A stretch of DNA of 64,000 nt. Origin: Arthrobacter cupressi. Lineage in GTDB: Bacteria; Actinomycetota; Actinomycetes; Actinomycetales; Micrococcaceae. Made by a program: the position numbers and the translations under genes. This document shows, piece after piece, positions 35,005 through 43,806 of the stretch. The first letter of the stretch is position 1. Each line of letters starts with the position of its first letter. The notes beneath the pieces are model-generated. The model made no database searches. It saw only the letters and a program-made list of their open reading frames with translations, and was not told the DNA's origin. The stretch is taken from NCBI RefSeq assembly GCF_900099975.1, contig NZ_FNEI01000003.1, forward strand, positions 156,338 to 220,337, read 5' to 3'.

Positions 35005-37645
35005 GTCCGTGCACCACCTCGATGCGGTGCCCGCCCGAGCAGAACAGCCAGGTTTCCGGCAAGGTCACGACGTCGTCCACCACCCGCCGCGTGCAGTTCG
35101 CCCAAGAGGCGGTGTTGTCCGTGCTGCGGTAGATCCCCTTGGGCCCGGCGGCGAGCAGGAGCTGCGTGCCGTCGTCGCGCACGGTACCGGACACCCCGCG
35201 GACGGGGTCGAAACGGGTGCGGTCCCGCAGCGGCAGCCCGCAGTTCACATCCGGGGTGCTCCATTGCGGGGAGGCCTGGCCGAGCTGCAGGCGCAGCACC
35301 CCGCCGCTCTGGGTGGCGGCGTAGGCGGCGTTGCCCATGACGTGCACGGCCCAGCAACTGCCGCCGGTCCAGCCCGCGCCGAACTGTTCCCACGCGGCCT
35401 GCAGGGTGTCGAGGTCGGTGCGGGCGAGTTCGTCGATCTTCAGCCGCAGGCATCCGGTGCCGCTGCCCTCGGGAACGGAACGGCCGAGCCACAGGTAGCT
35501 GGCACCGCCGTCGTACTGCACGGTCATGCAGCGGATGTCCTCCCCGGCCGCCTTCACCCGCTTGAAGCTGCCCGCCATGCCGGCATCCGGGGAAAGCCAC
35601 ACCCCGGCCGAGGCTTCCGCCGCCACGGCCACCCCGGTGCGGCCACGCACGTCCACCAGGGCGTCCACCGCGTAGAAGCCGCGGTCCGGCTGCCCGGCGT
35701 CCACCACGTTCTGGACCGGGATGGAGCCCTCGCCCATCGGCAGTTCGTAGAGGCCGCGCTCGCCGGCGAGCAGCAGCACCGGCGCCCCCTGCCGGTCCAC
35801 CCAGCACAGGTCCGCCACCACGAAGCCCAGCTCCGCCGCGCGGCGCCACGATTCGCCCAGGTCCTCGCTGATGTAGATGCGCGAGGACGTGCCGGCCACC
35901 GTGCTGACCGCGACCATCCCGGGGTGCTGCCCGACGGCGGACCGTCCCGGAGCGGGGGAGCGGAACGGTGCGATGGACCGCACCGTTTCCGTGGCGGCGT
36001 CGCCGTTTGAATCGACACTCCCGAACTCGGCGCAGGCCTCCCATCCGTCGCCGGCGTTGGTGGTGCGGAACAGCAGCCCGTCCTGGGCCACGAACCAGGT
36101 GTTGTCCTGCCCCTCGGCCTGCACCAGGCCCATCGCGTCCGTGTCCGGGACCTTGTCCACCTCCAGCCGCACCCGGTCCACATACTGCACCCCGGGCTCG
36201 GCTTCCTCCATGGCCCGGTAGAGGTTGGAGACGCGCAAAGGTTTGCCGAAACCCGAACCGTAGGTGCCCGTCCCGGCGGGAGCGGAGCCCGGGCCGAGCG
36301 GACTGATCCCGTCGTTGAGCCGGGCGGTGATCCGGGCCTTGACGGCGTCCGCGTCTTCGTCCGGGCGCACCACGATCCGGGCGTCCACCAGCACCTGCTT
36401 GTAGAGGCCCCAGCGGACCACGGGTTCGGCGCCCACCGTGGAGCGCCGGCGGAGGTACCGTTCGACGTCGTCCCGCACCTCGCCGCGGGCCTGCCCGGCG
36501 AGTTCGGCGGCCGTGACGGGTGTGCCTTGCGCGCCACCGGGGCGCGGCACGAACGGCACCAGCACCACCTCCACCTCGCCGGGCTTCGCGAACGCCCACA
36601 GTTCCTTCCGGGTGAATGCCCGTGCCCGGGCAACCCCGCCGTGGCGCATGGCCAGCACCTCGTAGTCCCGCACGGTCACGGCCCGGTCCCGGGCCTGGAA
36701 GTCCTGCGGGGCCCGGCGCAGCGCGTTTTCCAGGGCTTCGCCGTCGCGCCCGCCGGTGGCCGGTTCCGGGTTGCTGACCCGCACTCCGGGCACCGGCGAG
36801 CGCAGCACCGTGAGCTGACCGGCCCCGACGTTCCCGCGCTGCCCGCCGCCTCCGCGGTACCAGGCACGCACCTCGGCACCCGGTCCGGGAACCACGGGGT
36901 GCTCCTGCCCGCCGGTTCCCTGCGGGACGAATGCCTCGTCCCACCAGGCGAACATCACGACGCCGGCACTGCGGTCGATTCGCACCGGCACCTCGCCGGG
37001 GCGGGCGTCGGCGAACGCCTCCACTTCCCGGCAGTACCGGAACGGTTTCCCGTCCACGAGCACGGCCTCGCCGCTGCTGAGCCGGGTCCCGGCGGGCACT
37101 TCGATGGCGACGGACAGCCCCGCCCCGGAGACGATCGGGGCGTTTGGGACCACGAAGCTCTGCCCCGGCCGTCCCGTCCCGGTGCCGATCGGGACGGCGT
37201 CGTACAAGGTGACATCGGCTGCCGGGACCAGCACGCTGGCCTGGCCGGCGGGCAGCACCGCGGCCGCCGTCGTCGTGAAGACCGGCTGCGGTGCCCCGGG
37301 CACGCCGGGCGGGCAGCTGACCTGGGTGCCGCGCGGGATCCGGATTTCCGGGGCCTCCCCGCCTGCTGCGAGCCTGGTGAACTCCAGCATGGTTTCGGCG
37401 CTGCCGGGCGGGTGCAGGCTGGTGCCCAGCAGGTTCAGGTACACGGCGTACAGCTTCTCCGGGACCCGGTTGAGCCGGTACATCAGGGTGTCCGTGAGGT
37501 AGGCGAAGGCCTCCATGATGGTGATGCCGGGGTCGTGCACGGACAGGTCCGTCCAGTCCGGGGCGACCTGCCGGATGCGTTCCCGGGCGCCGGCCACCAG
37601 CTCGGCAAAGCTGCGGTCATCCAGGTTCGGCACGGGAATGCTCAT
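34997..37645 (-). CDS. eCIS baseplate J-like protein fused to an Asp-box beta-propeller
   Basis: This is the largest eCIS gene, 882 residues. About residues 1-530 are baseplate J/Afp11-like: the start PVPNLDDRSFAELVAGARERIRQVAPDWTDLSVHDPGITIMEAFAYLTDTLMYRLNRVPE is the usual opening of these wedge proteins, and YEVLAMRHGGVARARA the conserved middle. From about residue 535 the sequence turns into a repeat region with Asp-box (BNR) motifs: LLFRTTNAGDGWE, RIYISEDLGESWR, GVWLSPDAG and GIYRSTDNTASW. Such boxes mark six- to eight-bladed propellers that often bind glycans. The fusion would place a propeller on the baseplate. The start overlaps the stop of gp25. Confidence 0.8.
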   Translation of the reverse strand: MSIPVPNLDDRSFAELVAGARERIRQVAPDWTDLSVHDPGITIMEAFAYLTDTLMYRLNRVPEKLYAVYLNLLGTSLHPPGSAETMLEFTRLAAGGEAPEIRIPRGTQVSCPPGVPGAPQPVFTTTAAAVLPAGQASVLVPAADVTLYDAVPIGTGTGRPGQSFVVPNAPIVSGAGLSVAIEVPAGTRLSSGEAVLVDGKPFRYCREVEAFADARPGEVPVRIDRSAGVVMFAWWDEAFVPQGTGGQEHPVVPGPGAEVRAWYRGGGGQRGNVGAGQLTVLRSPVPGVRVSNPEPATGGRDGEALENALRRAPQDFQARDRAVTVRDYEVLAMRHGGVARARAFTRKELWAFAKPGEVEVVLVPFVPRPGGAQGTPVTAAELAGQARGEVRDDVERYLRRRSTVGAEPVVRWGLYKQVLVDARIVVRPDEDADAVKARITARLNDGISPLGPGSAPAGTGTYGSGFGKPLRVSNLYRAMEEAEPGVQYVDRVRLEVDKVPDTDAMGLVQAEGQDNTWFVAQDGLLFRTTNAGDGWEACAEFGSVDSNGDAATETVRSIAPFRSPAPGRSAVGQHPGMVAVSTVAGTSSRIYISEDLGESWRRAAELGFVVADLCWVDRQGAPVLLLAGERGLYELPMGEGSIPVQNVVDAGQPDRGFYAVDALVDVRGRTGVAVAAEASAGVWLSPDAGMAGSFKRVKAAGEDIRCMTVQYDGGASYLWLGRSVPEGSGTGCLRLKIDELARTDLDTLQAAWEQFGAGWTGGSCWAVHVMGNAAYAATQSGGVLRLQLGQASPQWSTPDVNCGLPLRDRTRFDPVRGVSGTVRDDGTQLLLAAGPKGIYRSTDNTASWANCTRRVVDDVVTLPETWLFCSGGHRIEVVHGHG

Positions 37646-38094
37646 GCTGCACCTCCCCGTTCATGGGATATAGCGGAGTCAACGGGCAGGGTGATGGCCA
37701 GTTCGTCCTGGTGCTGGGTGGACCGCACCCGGTACCGGAGCCGCACTTCCAGCAGTTCCGGGCTCTCCTGCGAGCGCGAGGCGTCCAGGGACAACACCGT
37801 GATCCGCGGCTCCCACTGCTCCACGGCCCGGGCCACGTAGTGGATGGCCAGGCCCGCGGTGGTGTCGTCCGCAGGGGCGAAGGCGAGCCGGAAGAGGTGG
37901 CAGCCATAGGTGGGGCGGTTGATGCGCTCGCCGGGCCGGGTGCTCAGGAGCAGCAGCAGGGCCTGCCGCACGGAGGCGGCGTCCGTGACGGTGGCCAGCC
38001 TGCCGTCCGGGGTGAGGGTGAGGCCGGAGAGCCCGACGGCGGCGTCGAAGTCCGGGTGGACGAAGGCCACCGACTTGTACCGGGGGGCGCTCAT
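37642..38094 (-). CDS. eCIS baseplate protein, gp25/GPW type
   Basis: The 150-residue product matches the GPW/gp25 family: DAASVRQALLLLLSTRPGERINRPTYGCHLFRL contains the conserved L-T-PGER--P-YG-L motif, followed by the strand-rich half (ELLEVRLRYRVRS). gp25 nucleates sheath assembly on the baseplate in T4 and in Afp/PVC. It overlaps the J gene by 4 nt and sits 28 nt from the PAAR-like gene. Confidence 0.88.
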   Translation of the reverse strand: MSAPRYKSVAFVHPDFDAAVGLSGLTLTPDGRLATVTDAASVRQALLLLLSTRPGERINRPTYGCHLFRLAFAPADDTTAGLAIHYVARAVEQWEPRITVLSLDASRSQESPELLEVRLRYRVRSTQHQDELAITLPVDSAISHERGGAA

Positions 38095-38122
38095 GGCCGG
38101 CCGCTTTTCATGACTGCGCTCC

Positions 38123-38461
38123 TCATGATCCCGCCGCCACGAATTCCTGGCCCGGCCGCCGGACGGTGTATTTCACGGCGCCGGGCGGGGTGCCGTCCGT
38201 GAAGCCTTCCACGGTGTCCAGGCACATCCGCTTCCCGCCGATCCGGATGAATACCGAGTACCCCTTCACCACGGGGAGGGTCTTCTGGCACGGCTTGATG
38301 TTCAGGCCGATGTTGGGGCACATCGAGATGTCCCGGCCCACGGGATCGGCTTCGACCAGCACGGGCGATCCCGCCACCCGCACCCATTCCTGCGACGGGA
38401 CGTTCTCCACCTTGCCGTCGTGCCCGCAGCGCAGGATGGCTTCCTTGACCAGGACTTTCAT
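38123..38461 (-). CDS. PAAR-like spike-tip protein
   Basis: From ATG 38461 the product has 112 residues with four Cys and repeated short strands (ILRCGHDGKVENVP, DISMCPNIGLNIKPCQ, SVFIRIGGKRMCLDT), suited to a cone-shaped tip with a bound metal. It lies between the VgrG-like spike and gp25, where eCIS loci encode the PAAR tip (Afp10/Pvc10 position). The PAAR assignment rests on position, size and the Cys pattern. An upstream in-frame start overlaps the VgrG gene and is less likely. Confidence 0.65.
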   Translation of the reverse strand: MKVLVKEAILRCGHDGKVENVPSQEWVRVAGSPVLVEADPVGRDISMCPNIGLNIKPCQKTLPVVKGYSVFIRIGGKRMCLDTVEGFTDGTPPGAVKYTVRRPGQEFVAAGS

Positions 38462-38477
38462 CGCCTGCACCCCGGCA

Positions 38478-40022
38478 TCAGGCCTCCTCGAAATCGACCG
38501 TCTTGGCGCGGATGCGCATGGCTTTGCCCGGTGCCTCAAGCAGCAGGTCCGTGGCCGCCGTGATGCGCAGCTTGTCCGGCCCGAGTTCCACCGTGGAGCC
38601 GTGGCCGTCCGTGAAGCTGACGGTGCGTGCGCCGCCGTCGAGCACTATCTGTTGGCCGTCCGCGGAACGGAAGGTGTAGCGGCTTTCCCGGGCGGTGTTC
38701 CCGCCGGCGTCGGGGGTGCGTTCGCGGCCGTACAGCCCGCCGAGCACGATCGCCTGGGCCGGGTCCGTGGCCGGCAGCAGCACCAGGACGGTGTCCTCCG
38801 GCGCGGGCGGCAGCACCAGCCCTTTACCGGGTCCGGCGGCCCCGCTTAGCACGGGCGCCCAGCCGCTCTCCAGGGGCGGATACGCGGGCAGGCGCACCCG
38901 GACGCGGCCGCGCTCCTCGGGATCGTTGACGTCGGCCACCACACCCAGGGTGAACACGTCCGGCTGCCGGGGCGGCGGGGTTTCGGGCGGCCGGGTGGTG
39001 ACGGTGGTTTCGTAGCCGCTGCCGTCCAGCCGGTGCACGGCCGAGGCGATGGCGTACGTGCCCTCCAGCGACGAGGCCAGGCCCCGCACCCGGACCCGGC
39101 CGCCGGCACGCAGCAGCGGGTCGCCGTCGGCCACGAACACGGCACTGACCTGCCCGGCCATCCGCACGTCCAGTTCCGCCTGTGCCAGTCCGTCCGCCGC
39201 GGCGCCGGAGGCGAAGGCCTCGTTGCCGCGCAGCAGCTCGCCGCCCGCGCCGACGCTGGCCAGGGCCGGGTCCGCGGACACGCCCGCCTTCGCGTCACTG
39301 CCCGACGCCGATCCCTCCAGGGCTTCGGCGTCGCCGGAGTGCCAGCCGGCAGTGCGGGCGCCCAGGTACGCGGGCTCCTGGCTGAGTTCCACCTCGGCCG
39401 AGTGCAGGCTGCTGCCCAGTTCCAGCTCCACGGGATCGCCCTCGCCGGCCAGCGTGGTGAGGCGGAGGGCGTCGCCGTCGACCACCGGGTACATGCCCAC
39501 CCGGGCACTTTGCTCCACCAGCAGGGCCAGGTCCGAGCGCGCGCACTGGTACACCTGCCCCAGTTTTGCACTGCCCCCGGTGACCTGCAGCCCGGTGCCC
39601 TCGCAGAGCGTGCGGGCCAGGCCGGCCAGGTCCACGTCCCCCTGTTCGCCTCCGTGTAGCCTGGTGAACTGGCGCTTGCGGAGACGGTGCAGGGCGTCGT
39701 AGGCGCGGACCCGGATTTCCTGGGAGAGGTCGGCGCCGTAGCTGCGCTCCACCACGGTCACTTCGCCGACGAACAGGGGAGTGCGCCGGCCGCCCAGCTC
39801 CACCCGGAGCGCATCCCCGGGCGCCGGGTCTATGCCCCTGTTGCCTTGGCCCCTGCTGCCCTGGCCTTGGCCGGGTCCGGGGCGCCAGGTGATGAGGCAC
39901 TGGGCCGGGCGGGCCAGGGAGCTGAGGACCTGCACGGACACGATCGCGGCCGTATCGGCCGCGGAAAGCCGGCGCCGCCCGAGGGTGACGATCAGTTCGG
40001 GAAGTCCCTGGAGCTGCCTCAT
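38478..40022 (-). CDS. eCIS spike protein, VgrG/Afp8-like
   Basis: The 514-residue protein has VgrG/gp27-gp5 order: an N-terminal gp27-like half (LPELIVTLGRRRLSAADTAAIVSVQVL, LRVELGGRRTPLFVGEVTVVERSYG, then YDALHRLRKRQFTRL), a gp5-OB-like domain (FTLGVVADVNDPEERGRVRVRLPAYPPLESGWAPVLSGAAGPGKGLVLPPAPEDTVLVLLP), and a C-terminal beta-helix tail (FRSADGQQIVLDGGARTVSFTDGHGSTVEL). It forms the trimeric spike at the tip of the tube. ATG 40022 is supported by GGAG upstream; the longer frame overlaps the Afp7-like gene. Confidence 0.86.
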   Translation of the reverse strand: MRQLQGLPELIVTLGRRRLSAADTAAIVSVQVLSSLARPAQCLITWRPGPGQGQGSRGQGNRGIDPAPGDALRVELGGRRTPLFVGEVTVVERSYGADLSQEIRVRAYDALHRLRKRQFTRLHGGEQGDVDLAGLARTLCEGTGLQVTGGSAKLGQVYQCARSDLALLVEQSARVGMYPVVDGDALRLTTLAGEGDPVELELGSSLHSAEVELSQEPAYLGARTAGWHSGDAEALEGSASGSDAKAGVSADPALASVGAGGELLRGNEAFASGAAADGLAQAELDVRMAGQVSAVFVADGDPLLRAGGRVRVRGLASSLEGTYAIASAVHRLDGSGYETTVTTRPPETPPPRQPDVFTLGVVADVNDPEERGRVRVRLPAYPPLESGWAPVLSGAAGPGKGLVLPPAPEDTVLVLLPATDPAQAIVLGGLYGRERTPDAGGNTARESRYTFRSADGQQIVLDGGARTVSFTDGHGSTVELGPDKLRITAATDLLLEAPGKAMRIRAKTVDFEEA

Positions 40023-40047
40023 GGCTGTCTCTCCGGGGTGGTCCGTT

Positions 40048-40806
40048 TCATGGCGTCTCGCCCATCGGCGGCACGGCCAGCGGGCCCGTGAAATGCGCGG
40101 GGTCGTCAACGTTGTTGTACTCCAGCAGCAGCTTCCACAGCAGCGGCGTCCCGAAGGCCTGCAGGCTCAGGCGCCCCAGCTCGCCCGGCGGGACCTCAGG
40201 AAGGGGCTCCCCGCCGTCGGGGGACAACGCGTCCCGGTCCGTGCCGCCGTCGCCGGTCACCGTGAGGGTGTCCACGGGCGGCGCGGTCAGGTCCACCGGG
40301 GGAAGCCGCTGGGCGAGTTCGTAGTTCTCGCCGCCCTCCTCGTCGGCGCTCTGGCCCACCCGCACGAACACCAGGCGCATCCAGGAACGCAGGGGCGAAC
40401 CGTCCGGGGCGAAACGGTCGAACCGCTCAGCCACCTCCGTGACGATCCCCGGCACGTTCCACGCCCGGCCCCACACGAAACGGACCGACGGCGGCCGGCG
40501 CTGCCGTTCCACCTCCGCCGAGTTTTCCGCGAGCGCCCAGATGGGCCGGGTCATCTGCCGGACGTCCTGCACATGGAGCGACGCCGGTGCGAGATCGACG
40601 TCGAACAGCAAATCCAGGCGGAGTTCGGTGTGCCCGCCGCCGGTGAAGAGCAGGGGGTCATCCGCCAGGCCGCTGCCGGTGAGCTTCCCGCCCGCGCTCC
40701 TCCGAGGCTCCACGCCCGCGCTGCGCTGCATCACCACGGTCTCCGGGTTGAGCAGGCAGCCCAGGTGTTCGCCGGTGTCTTCGATCAGGAACGCGACCCT
40801 CTCCAT
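40048..40806 (-). CDS. eCIS tube/LysM protein, Afp7-like
   Basis: The 252-residue protein opens with VAFLIEDTGEHLGCLLNPETVVMQRSAG and TELRLDLLFDV, as in CIS tube-initiator (Afp7/Pvc7, gp53-like) proteins, and ends with a LysM-like fold (AFGTPLLWKLLLEYNNVDDPAHFTGPLAVPP). In other particles this protein joins the inner tube to the baseplate and spike. Its ATG at 40806 lies 1 nt after the stop of the disordered-protein gene, and it precedes the VgrG-like spike gene, the usual eCIS order. Confidence 0.8.
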   Translation of the reverse strand: MERVAFLIEDTGEHLGCLLNPETVVMQRSAGVEPRRSAGGKLTGSGLADDPLLFTGGGHTELRLDLLFDVDLAPASLHVQDVRQMTRPIWALAENSAEVERQRRPPSVRFVWGRAWNVPGIVTEVAERFDRFAPDGSPLRSWMRLVFVRVGQSADEEGGENYELAQRLPPVDLTAPPVDTLTVTGDGGTDRDALSPDGGEPLPEVPPGELGRLSLQAFGTPLLWKLLLEYNNVDDPAHFTGPLAVPPMGETP

Positions 40807-40807
40807 C

Positions 40808-42064
40808 TCACACCGCCGACCTCTCCTGGTTCAGCCTTGCGGCCCGGGCCAGGGCGTGCTCGAGGGGTTCGCTGCTGTGGCTTCCCTGTGGTGGCGGGCC
40901 TGGCTTCGGGGCGAGCACGGGCCATTCTCCGTTGAGAGCGGGTTTCGGGACGTGGGCTCCGGTGCTGCTCGGGTGGCCCTGGGATTCCGGCATGCTCGGG
41001 GACTCTGGCGTGGGGCCGTGCGCTGGTTTTGCCGGCTCTCTTGGCTGTTCCGGGCGTTGCGGGGCCTGCTCTGCGTGCTTTGGAAAACTCAAAGCACGCA
41101 GAGCGGGCCTCGCAAAGGGGGAAGCTTCGACTGCTGCGGGGTGTTCGCTTGTGGGGTGTTCGGTTTGGGTCGTTTGGGTCGGGGCTGTAGGACGCGGCGG
41201 TGTTGCAGTTTGCGGACGGAGGCTTTGCTGCCGGAGGCTTTGCGGACGAAGGCGCAGCGCCGGCACCCCGTTGACACTGCGTTGTGAGGCCTGCTCTACG
41301 TCGTTTTCGCGGGTCAAAGGACGCAGAGCGGGCCTCGCACGTTGAGCGGTTTCCCTGGGCCCGGAAGCGGCCTGGCTTGGCGGCGGAGCCGCTGACTTCG
41401 CGCGGTCCGGCCGGAGGCGCAACACGGGCACCGCCTTGCCGCCGTGTTGTGAGGCCCGCTCTACGTCCTTGGAGGGTGCGAAAGAACGTAAAGCAGTCCC
41501 AACAAGTGGGGGAGCCACAGTGTCGGGGGCATCGAAGGCTGCGGGAGGGGTTCCCGGGTCCTGTGCCTGCGTTTCCTGCCGCGGCGCCGCCGTCGTGGGG
41601 CTCTTTGGTTCAGGGACAGCGGACGGCATCCGCGCCATTGCTGGCCTCAGCCTGAGCCTCCGCAGCCCAGGCAGCCCAAAGTGCCCCCGGACGGTTGGCG
41701 CTTCGACTGTTGGCGCTTCGTCGGCAGAAGCATCCGCGGGCACCAGCCCGGCGTCGTGCAGCAGGCGCACCCAATGCTCGGGTGCGCCGGAGAGGTCGAA
41801 GCCGCGGGCCGGCGTCGGGCCGCCGGCGTCTAATCCGGTGCCCGGCGAGGTGCCTGGCAACGCGCCAGGCAGCGAAGAGCCTCGCCCCGCGGGACGCCCG
41901 GGGTCCAGGCGTTCCGCGAGCACACGCAGCCGTGAGGCCAGCCCCCGCCGCCAACCGGGCGAACCGTGAGAACCCGCCGGACCGTGAGAACCCGCCGGAC
42001 CGTGAGAACCCGCCGGACCGTGAGACCCGGCCGAATCGTCAGGCCACGGGCGCGCGGGCATCAT
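40808..42064 (-). CDS. Large disordered repeat protein inside the eCIS operon
   Basis: This 418-residue product is rich in Pro, Ala, Arg and Ser and is likely unfolded. It starts with hexapeptide repeats SHGPAG (residues 14-33), has one ordered-looking segment (GAPEHWVRLLHDAGLVPADAS, about 93-113), and three related repeats: ALRSFAPSKDVERASQ...VPVLRLRP (190-219), ALRPLTRENDVEQASQ...VPALRLRP (246-274) and ALRALSFPKHAEQAPQ (321-336). It sits between tube and Afp7-like genes, where Afp and PVC carry small accessory genes. It could be a tape measure, an internal cargo or a scaffold. The start overlaps the tube gene by 26 nt. It has a real reading frame: its neighbours are coupled to it on both sides. 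Confidence 0.65.
   Translation of the reverse strand: MMPARPWPDDSAGSHGPAGSHGPAGSHGPAGSHGSPGWRRGLASRLRVLAERLDPGRPAGRGSSLPGALPGTSPGTGLDAGGPTPARGFDLSGAPEHWVRLLHDAGLVPADASADEAPTVEAPTVRGHFGLPGLRRLRLRPAMARMPSAVPEPKSPTTAAPRQETQAQDPGTPPAAFDAPDTVAPPLVGTALRSFAPSKDVERASQHGGKAVPVLRLRPDRAKSAAPPPSQAASGPRETAQRARPALRPLTRENDVEQASQRSVNGVPALRLRPQSLRQQSLRPQTATPPRPTAPTQTTQTEHPTSEHPAAVEASPFARPALRALSFPKHAEQAPQRPEQPREPAKPAHGPTPESPSMPESQGHPSSTGAHVPKPALNGEWPVLAPKPGPPPQGSHSSEPLEHALARAARLNQERSAV
41963..42025. repeat. 18-bp tandem repeat within the disordered eCIS gene
   Basis: Three full copies of an 18-bp unit (41963-41980, 41981-41998, 41999-42016) and a partial fourth are identical in sequence. On the minus strand they encode SHGPAG. 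Exact identity at DNA level suggests recent expansion, so copy number may vary between strains. Confidence 0.8.
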
Positions 42065-42530
42065 CGAGTTCCAGGCGGTCGTAGGCGATGGTCACGGACT
42101 CGATGGCCAGGTCCTTGCCGAGGGCATCCAGCGGCGCGCCGAACCACTCGCACAACCAGGCGCCCAGCAAGTTCCAGCGCCGGACCTCGGCCGAGCCGGA
42201 ATCGTTGAGCATGGCGATCGACACGTTCCGCCGCTCCACCTGGCCGTTGGCCGCCTTGAAGAGCCACTGCAGCATTTCCGTGGAATCGGTGAGCCCGTAC
42301 TTGAGTGTTACGGGTGTGTACTCGACCTGCCCCGGAATGACCCGCACCGTACTGTTTTCCCCGCCGGAGCGGTACAGGATGCGGTCGATCTTCATGCCCA
42401 GGCCCTCCACCTTGGTGAAGTGCCCCTGCACCACGCCCTGGATGACCAGCTTGAAGTTGTAGGCGCGGTACGGGTCCACCACGTTGCCCGGCTGCGCGGC
42501 CGGGGCGGGTGTGCTTGGCTGCATGCTCAT
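42039..42530 (-). CDS. eCIS inner tube protein (gp19/Afp1-like)
   Basis: The 163-residue protein is a T4 gp19-type tube subunit: DPYRAYNFKLVIQGVVQGHFTKVEGLGMKIDRILYRSGGENSTVRVIPGQVEYTPVTLKYGLTDSTEMLQWL is the standard tube fold with the G-E-S-V--pG---y--vtlk-G motif. A 20-residue Pro-rich leader precedes it. Only one tube gene is present; Afp and PVC carry two or three. It begins 1 nt after the sheath gene. Confidence 0.88.
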   Translation of the reverse strand: MSMQPSTPAPAAQPGNVVDPYRAYNFKLVIQGVVQGHFTKVEGLGMKIDRILYRSGGENSTVRVIPGQVEYTPVTLKYGLTDSTEMLQWLFKAANGQVERRNVSIAMLNDSGSAEVRRWNLLGAWLCEWFGAPLDALGKDLAIESVTIAYDRLELDDARAPVA

Positions 42531-42531
42531 C

Positions 42532-43794
42532 TCAGGCTCCTGCGCTTTCTGTCTCGCTGGTGGCTTCGGCCGACTGCATGAGCTTGAAGATCACAAACTC
42601 CGCCGGCTTCACGGGCGCGATCCCGATCAGGGTGACCACTTGGCCGGCGTCGCGGACTTCCGGAGGGTTGGTTTCCTCATCGCACTTGACGAAGAACGCC
42701 TGTTGCGGGGTGGTACCCAGCAGAGCGCCGTCCCGCCAGACGTTGGTCAGGAACGCGCCGATGTCGCGCCGGATCGACTTCCACAGAGTGTGGTCGTTGG
42801 GTTCGAAGACCACCCAGCGGGTGCCGTCGGCCACGGATTCCTTGATCATGTTGGTCAGCCGGCGCACGTTGATGTAGCGGTACTCGCTGGCTTCGGGCGC
42901 CTTGGTCCGCGCGCCCCACACCCGGATGCCTTCGCCCGGGAAGTAGCGGATGCAGTTCACGCCGGCCGGGTTGAGGACCTCCTGCTCGCCGCGGCTGACG
43001 CGCCGCACCAGGTCCAGGGCGCCCTGGATGGGCTCATTGGCCGGGGCCTTGTGGACCCCGCGGCTGCCGTCCACCCGCGCCCAGATCCCGGCCAGGTGGC
43101 CCGACGGCGGTTGCGTCACCTTCTTGCCGGATACCGGGTCCGTCATGACGATCCACGGGAAATACAGGGCCGTGTAGCCGCCGGGGGACTGGGGAGCACC
43201 GATCGCGTCTTCGCCGGTGGCGCCCGTGGCGGGTTCGGGTTTCTCGGGTTTGTCCGGCTTCGCCGCGTCAGGTTTCTCCGGCCCGGGGGCGTCCGGCACC
43301 CCGGAGGTCGCCGCCCGGGTGAGGGCCCCGACGTCGTCCACTTTCTCCACGGTGTCCAGGATCGCCATCCGGTCCTGCCGCAGCGGATGCTCCACGTGGG
43401 CCTGCAGGGCCGCGTAGGCGTCGGCGTCGGCGTAGCCGGGGGCGGCCACCATGGAGATGTCGTCGATCGCTTCGAAGAGGGTCAGGCCCGTGGGTTTCCT
43501 GGCCGTCCCGGTCAGGCTGCCGCCGGTTCCCACGTTGACCACGTAGCAGCGTCCGCCGCCGTTGGCGAAGAAACCGAACACGGCGTTGGACAGCGGGGTT
43601 CCCTGCGTGGCCTTCCCGACGTACTGGTCCACGAACTGGGTCCAGTTGTCCAGGACCCGCGCCTCATCCAGATGCGCCAGCGGATCCGGGGCGACCCCCA
43701 CGAATCCGGCGATGCTGGTGCTCACCTGCCCGATGGAGCGGGCGCCGCTGGGTACTTCCTGTACGTACACTCCAGGCGCCTGGTAGTTCGCCAT
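42532..43794 (-). CDS. eCIS contractile sheath protein (Afp2-like)
   Basis: The 420-residue product begins YQAPGVYVQEVPSGARSIGQVSTSIAGFVGVAP, the universal phage-tail-sheath start, and ends with the C-terminal handshake domain (LTNMIKESVADGTRWVVFEPNDHTLWKSIRRDIGAFLTNVWRDGALLGTTPQQAFFVKCDEETNPP then APVKPAEFVIFKL). One sheath gene only is present, where Afp-like loci have three. A Pro/Lys/Glu-rich linker (PDAPGPEKPDAAKPDKPEKPEP) is inserted in the middle and may form an exposed loop. Confidence 0.9.
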   Translation of the reverse strand: MANYQAPGVYVQEVPSGARSIGQVSTSIAGFVGVAPDPLAHLDEARVLDNWTQFVDQYVGKATQGTPLSNAVFGFFANGGGRCYVVNVGTGGSLTGTARKPTGLTLFEAIDDISMVAAPGYADADAYAALQAHVEHPLRQDRMAILDTVEKVDDVGALTRAATSGVPDAPGPEKPDAAKPDKPEKPEPATGATGEDAIGAPQSPGGYTALYFPWIVMTDPVSGKKVTQPPSGHLAGIWARVDGSRGVHKAPANEPIQGALDLVRRVSRGEQEVLNPAGVNCIRYFPGEGIRVWGARTKAPEASEYRYINVRRLTNMIKESVADGTRWVVFEPNDHTLWKSIRRDIGAFLTNVWRDGALLGTTPQQAFFVKCDEETNPPEVRDAGQVVTLIGIAPVKPAEFVIFKLMQSAEATSETESAGA

Positions 43795-43806
43795 GGTGCG
43801 CTCCCT

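Noticed and set aside
40932..41655. Long plus-strand frames across the disordered eCIS gene
   Set aside because: They run opposite a gene that is coupled to both neighbours. They are shadows of its repetitive, GC-rich coding sequence.
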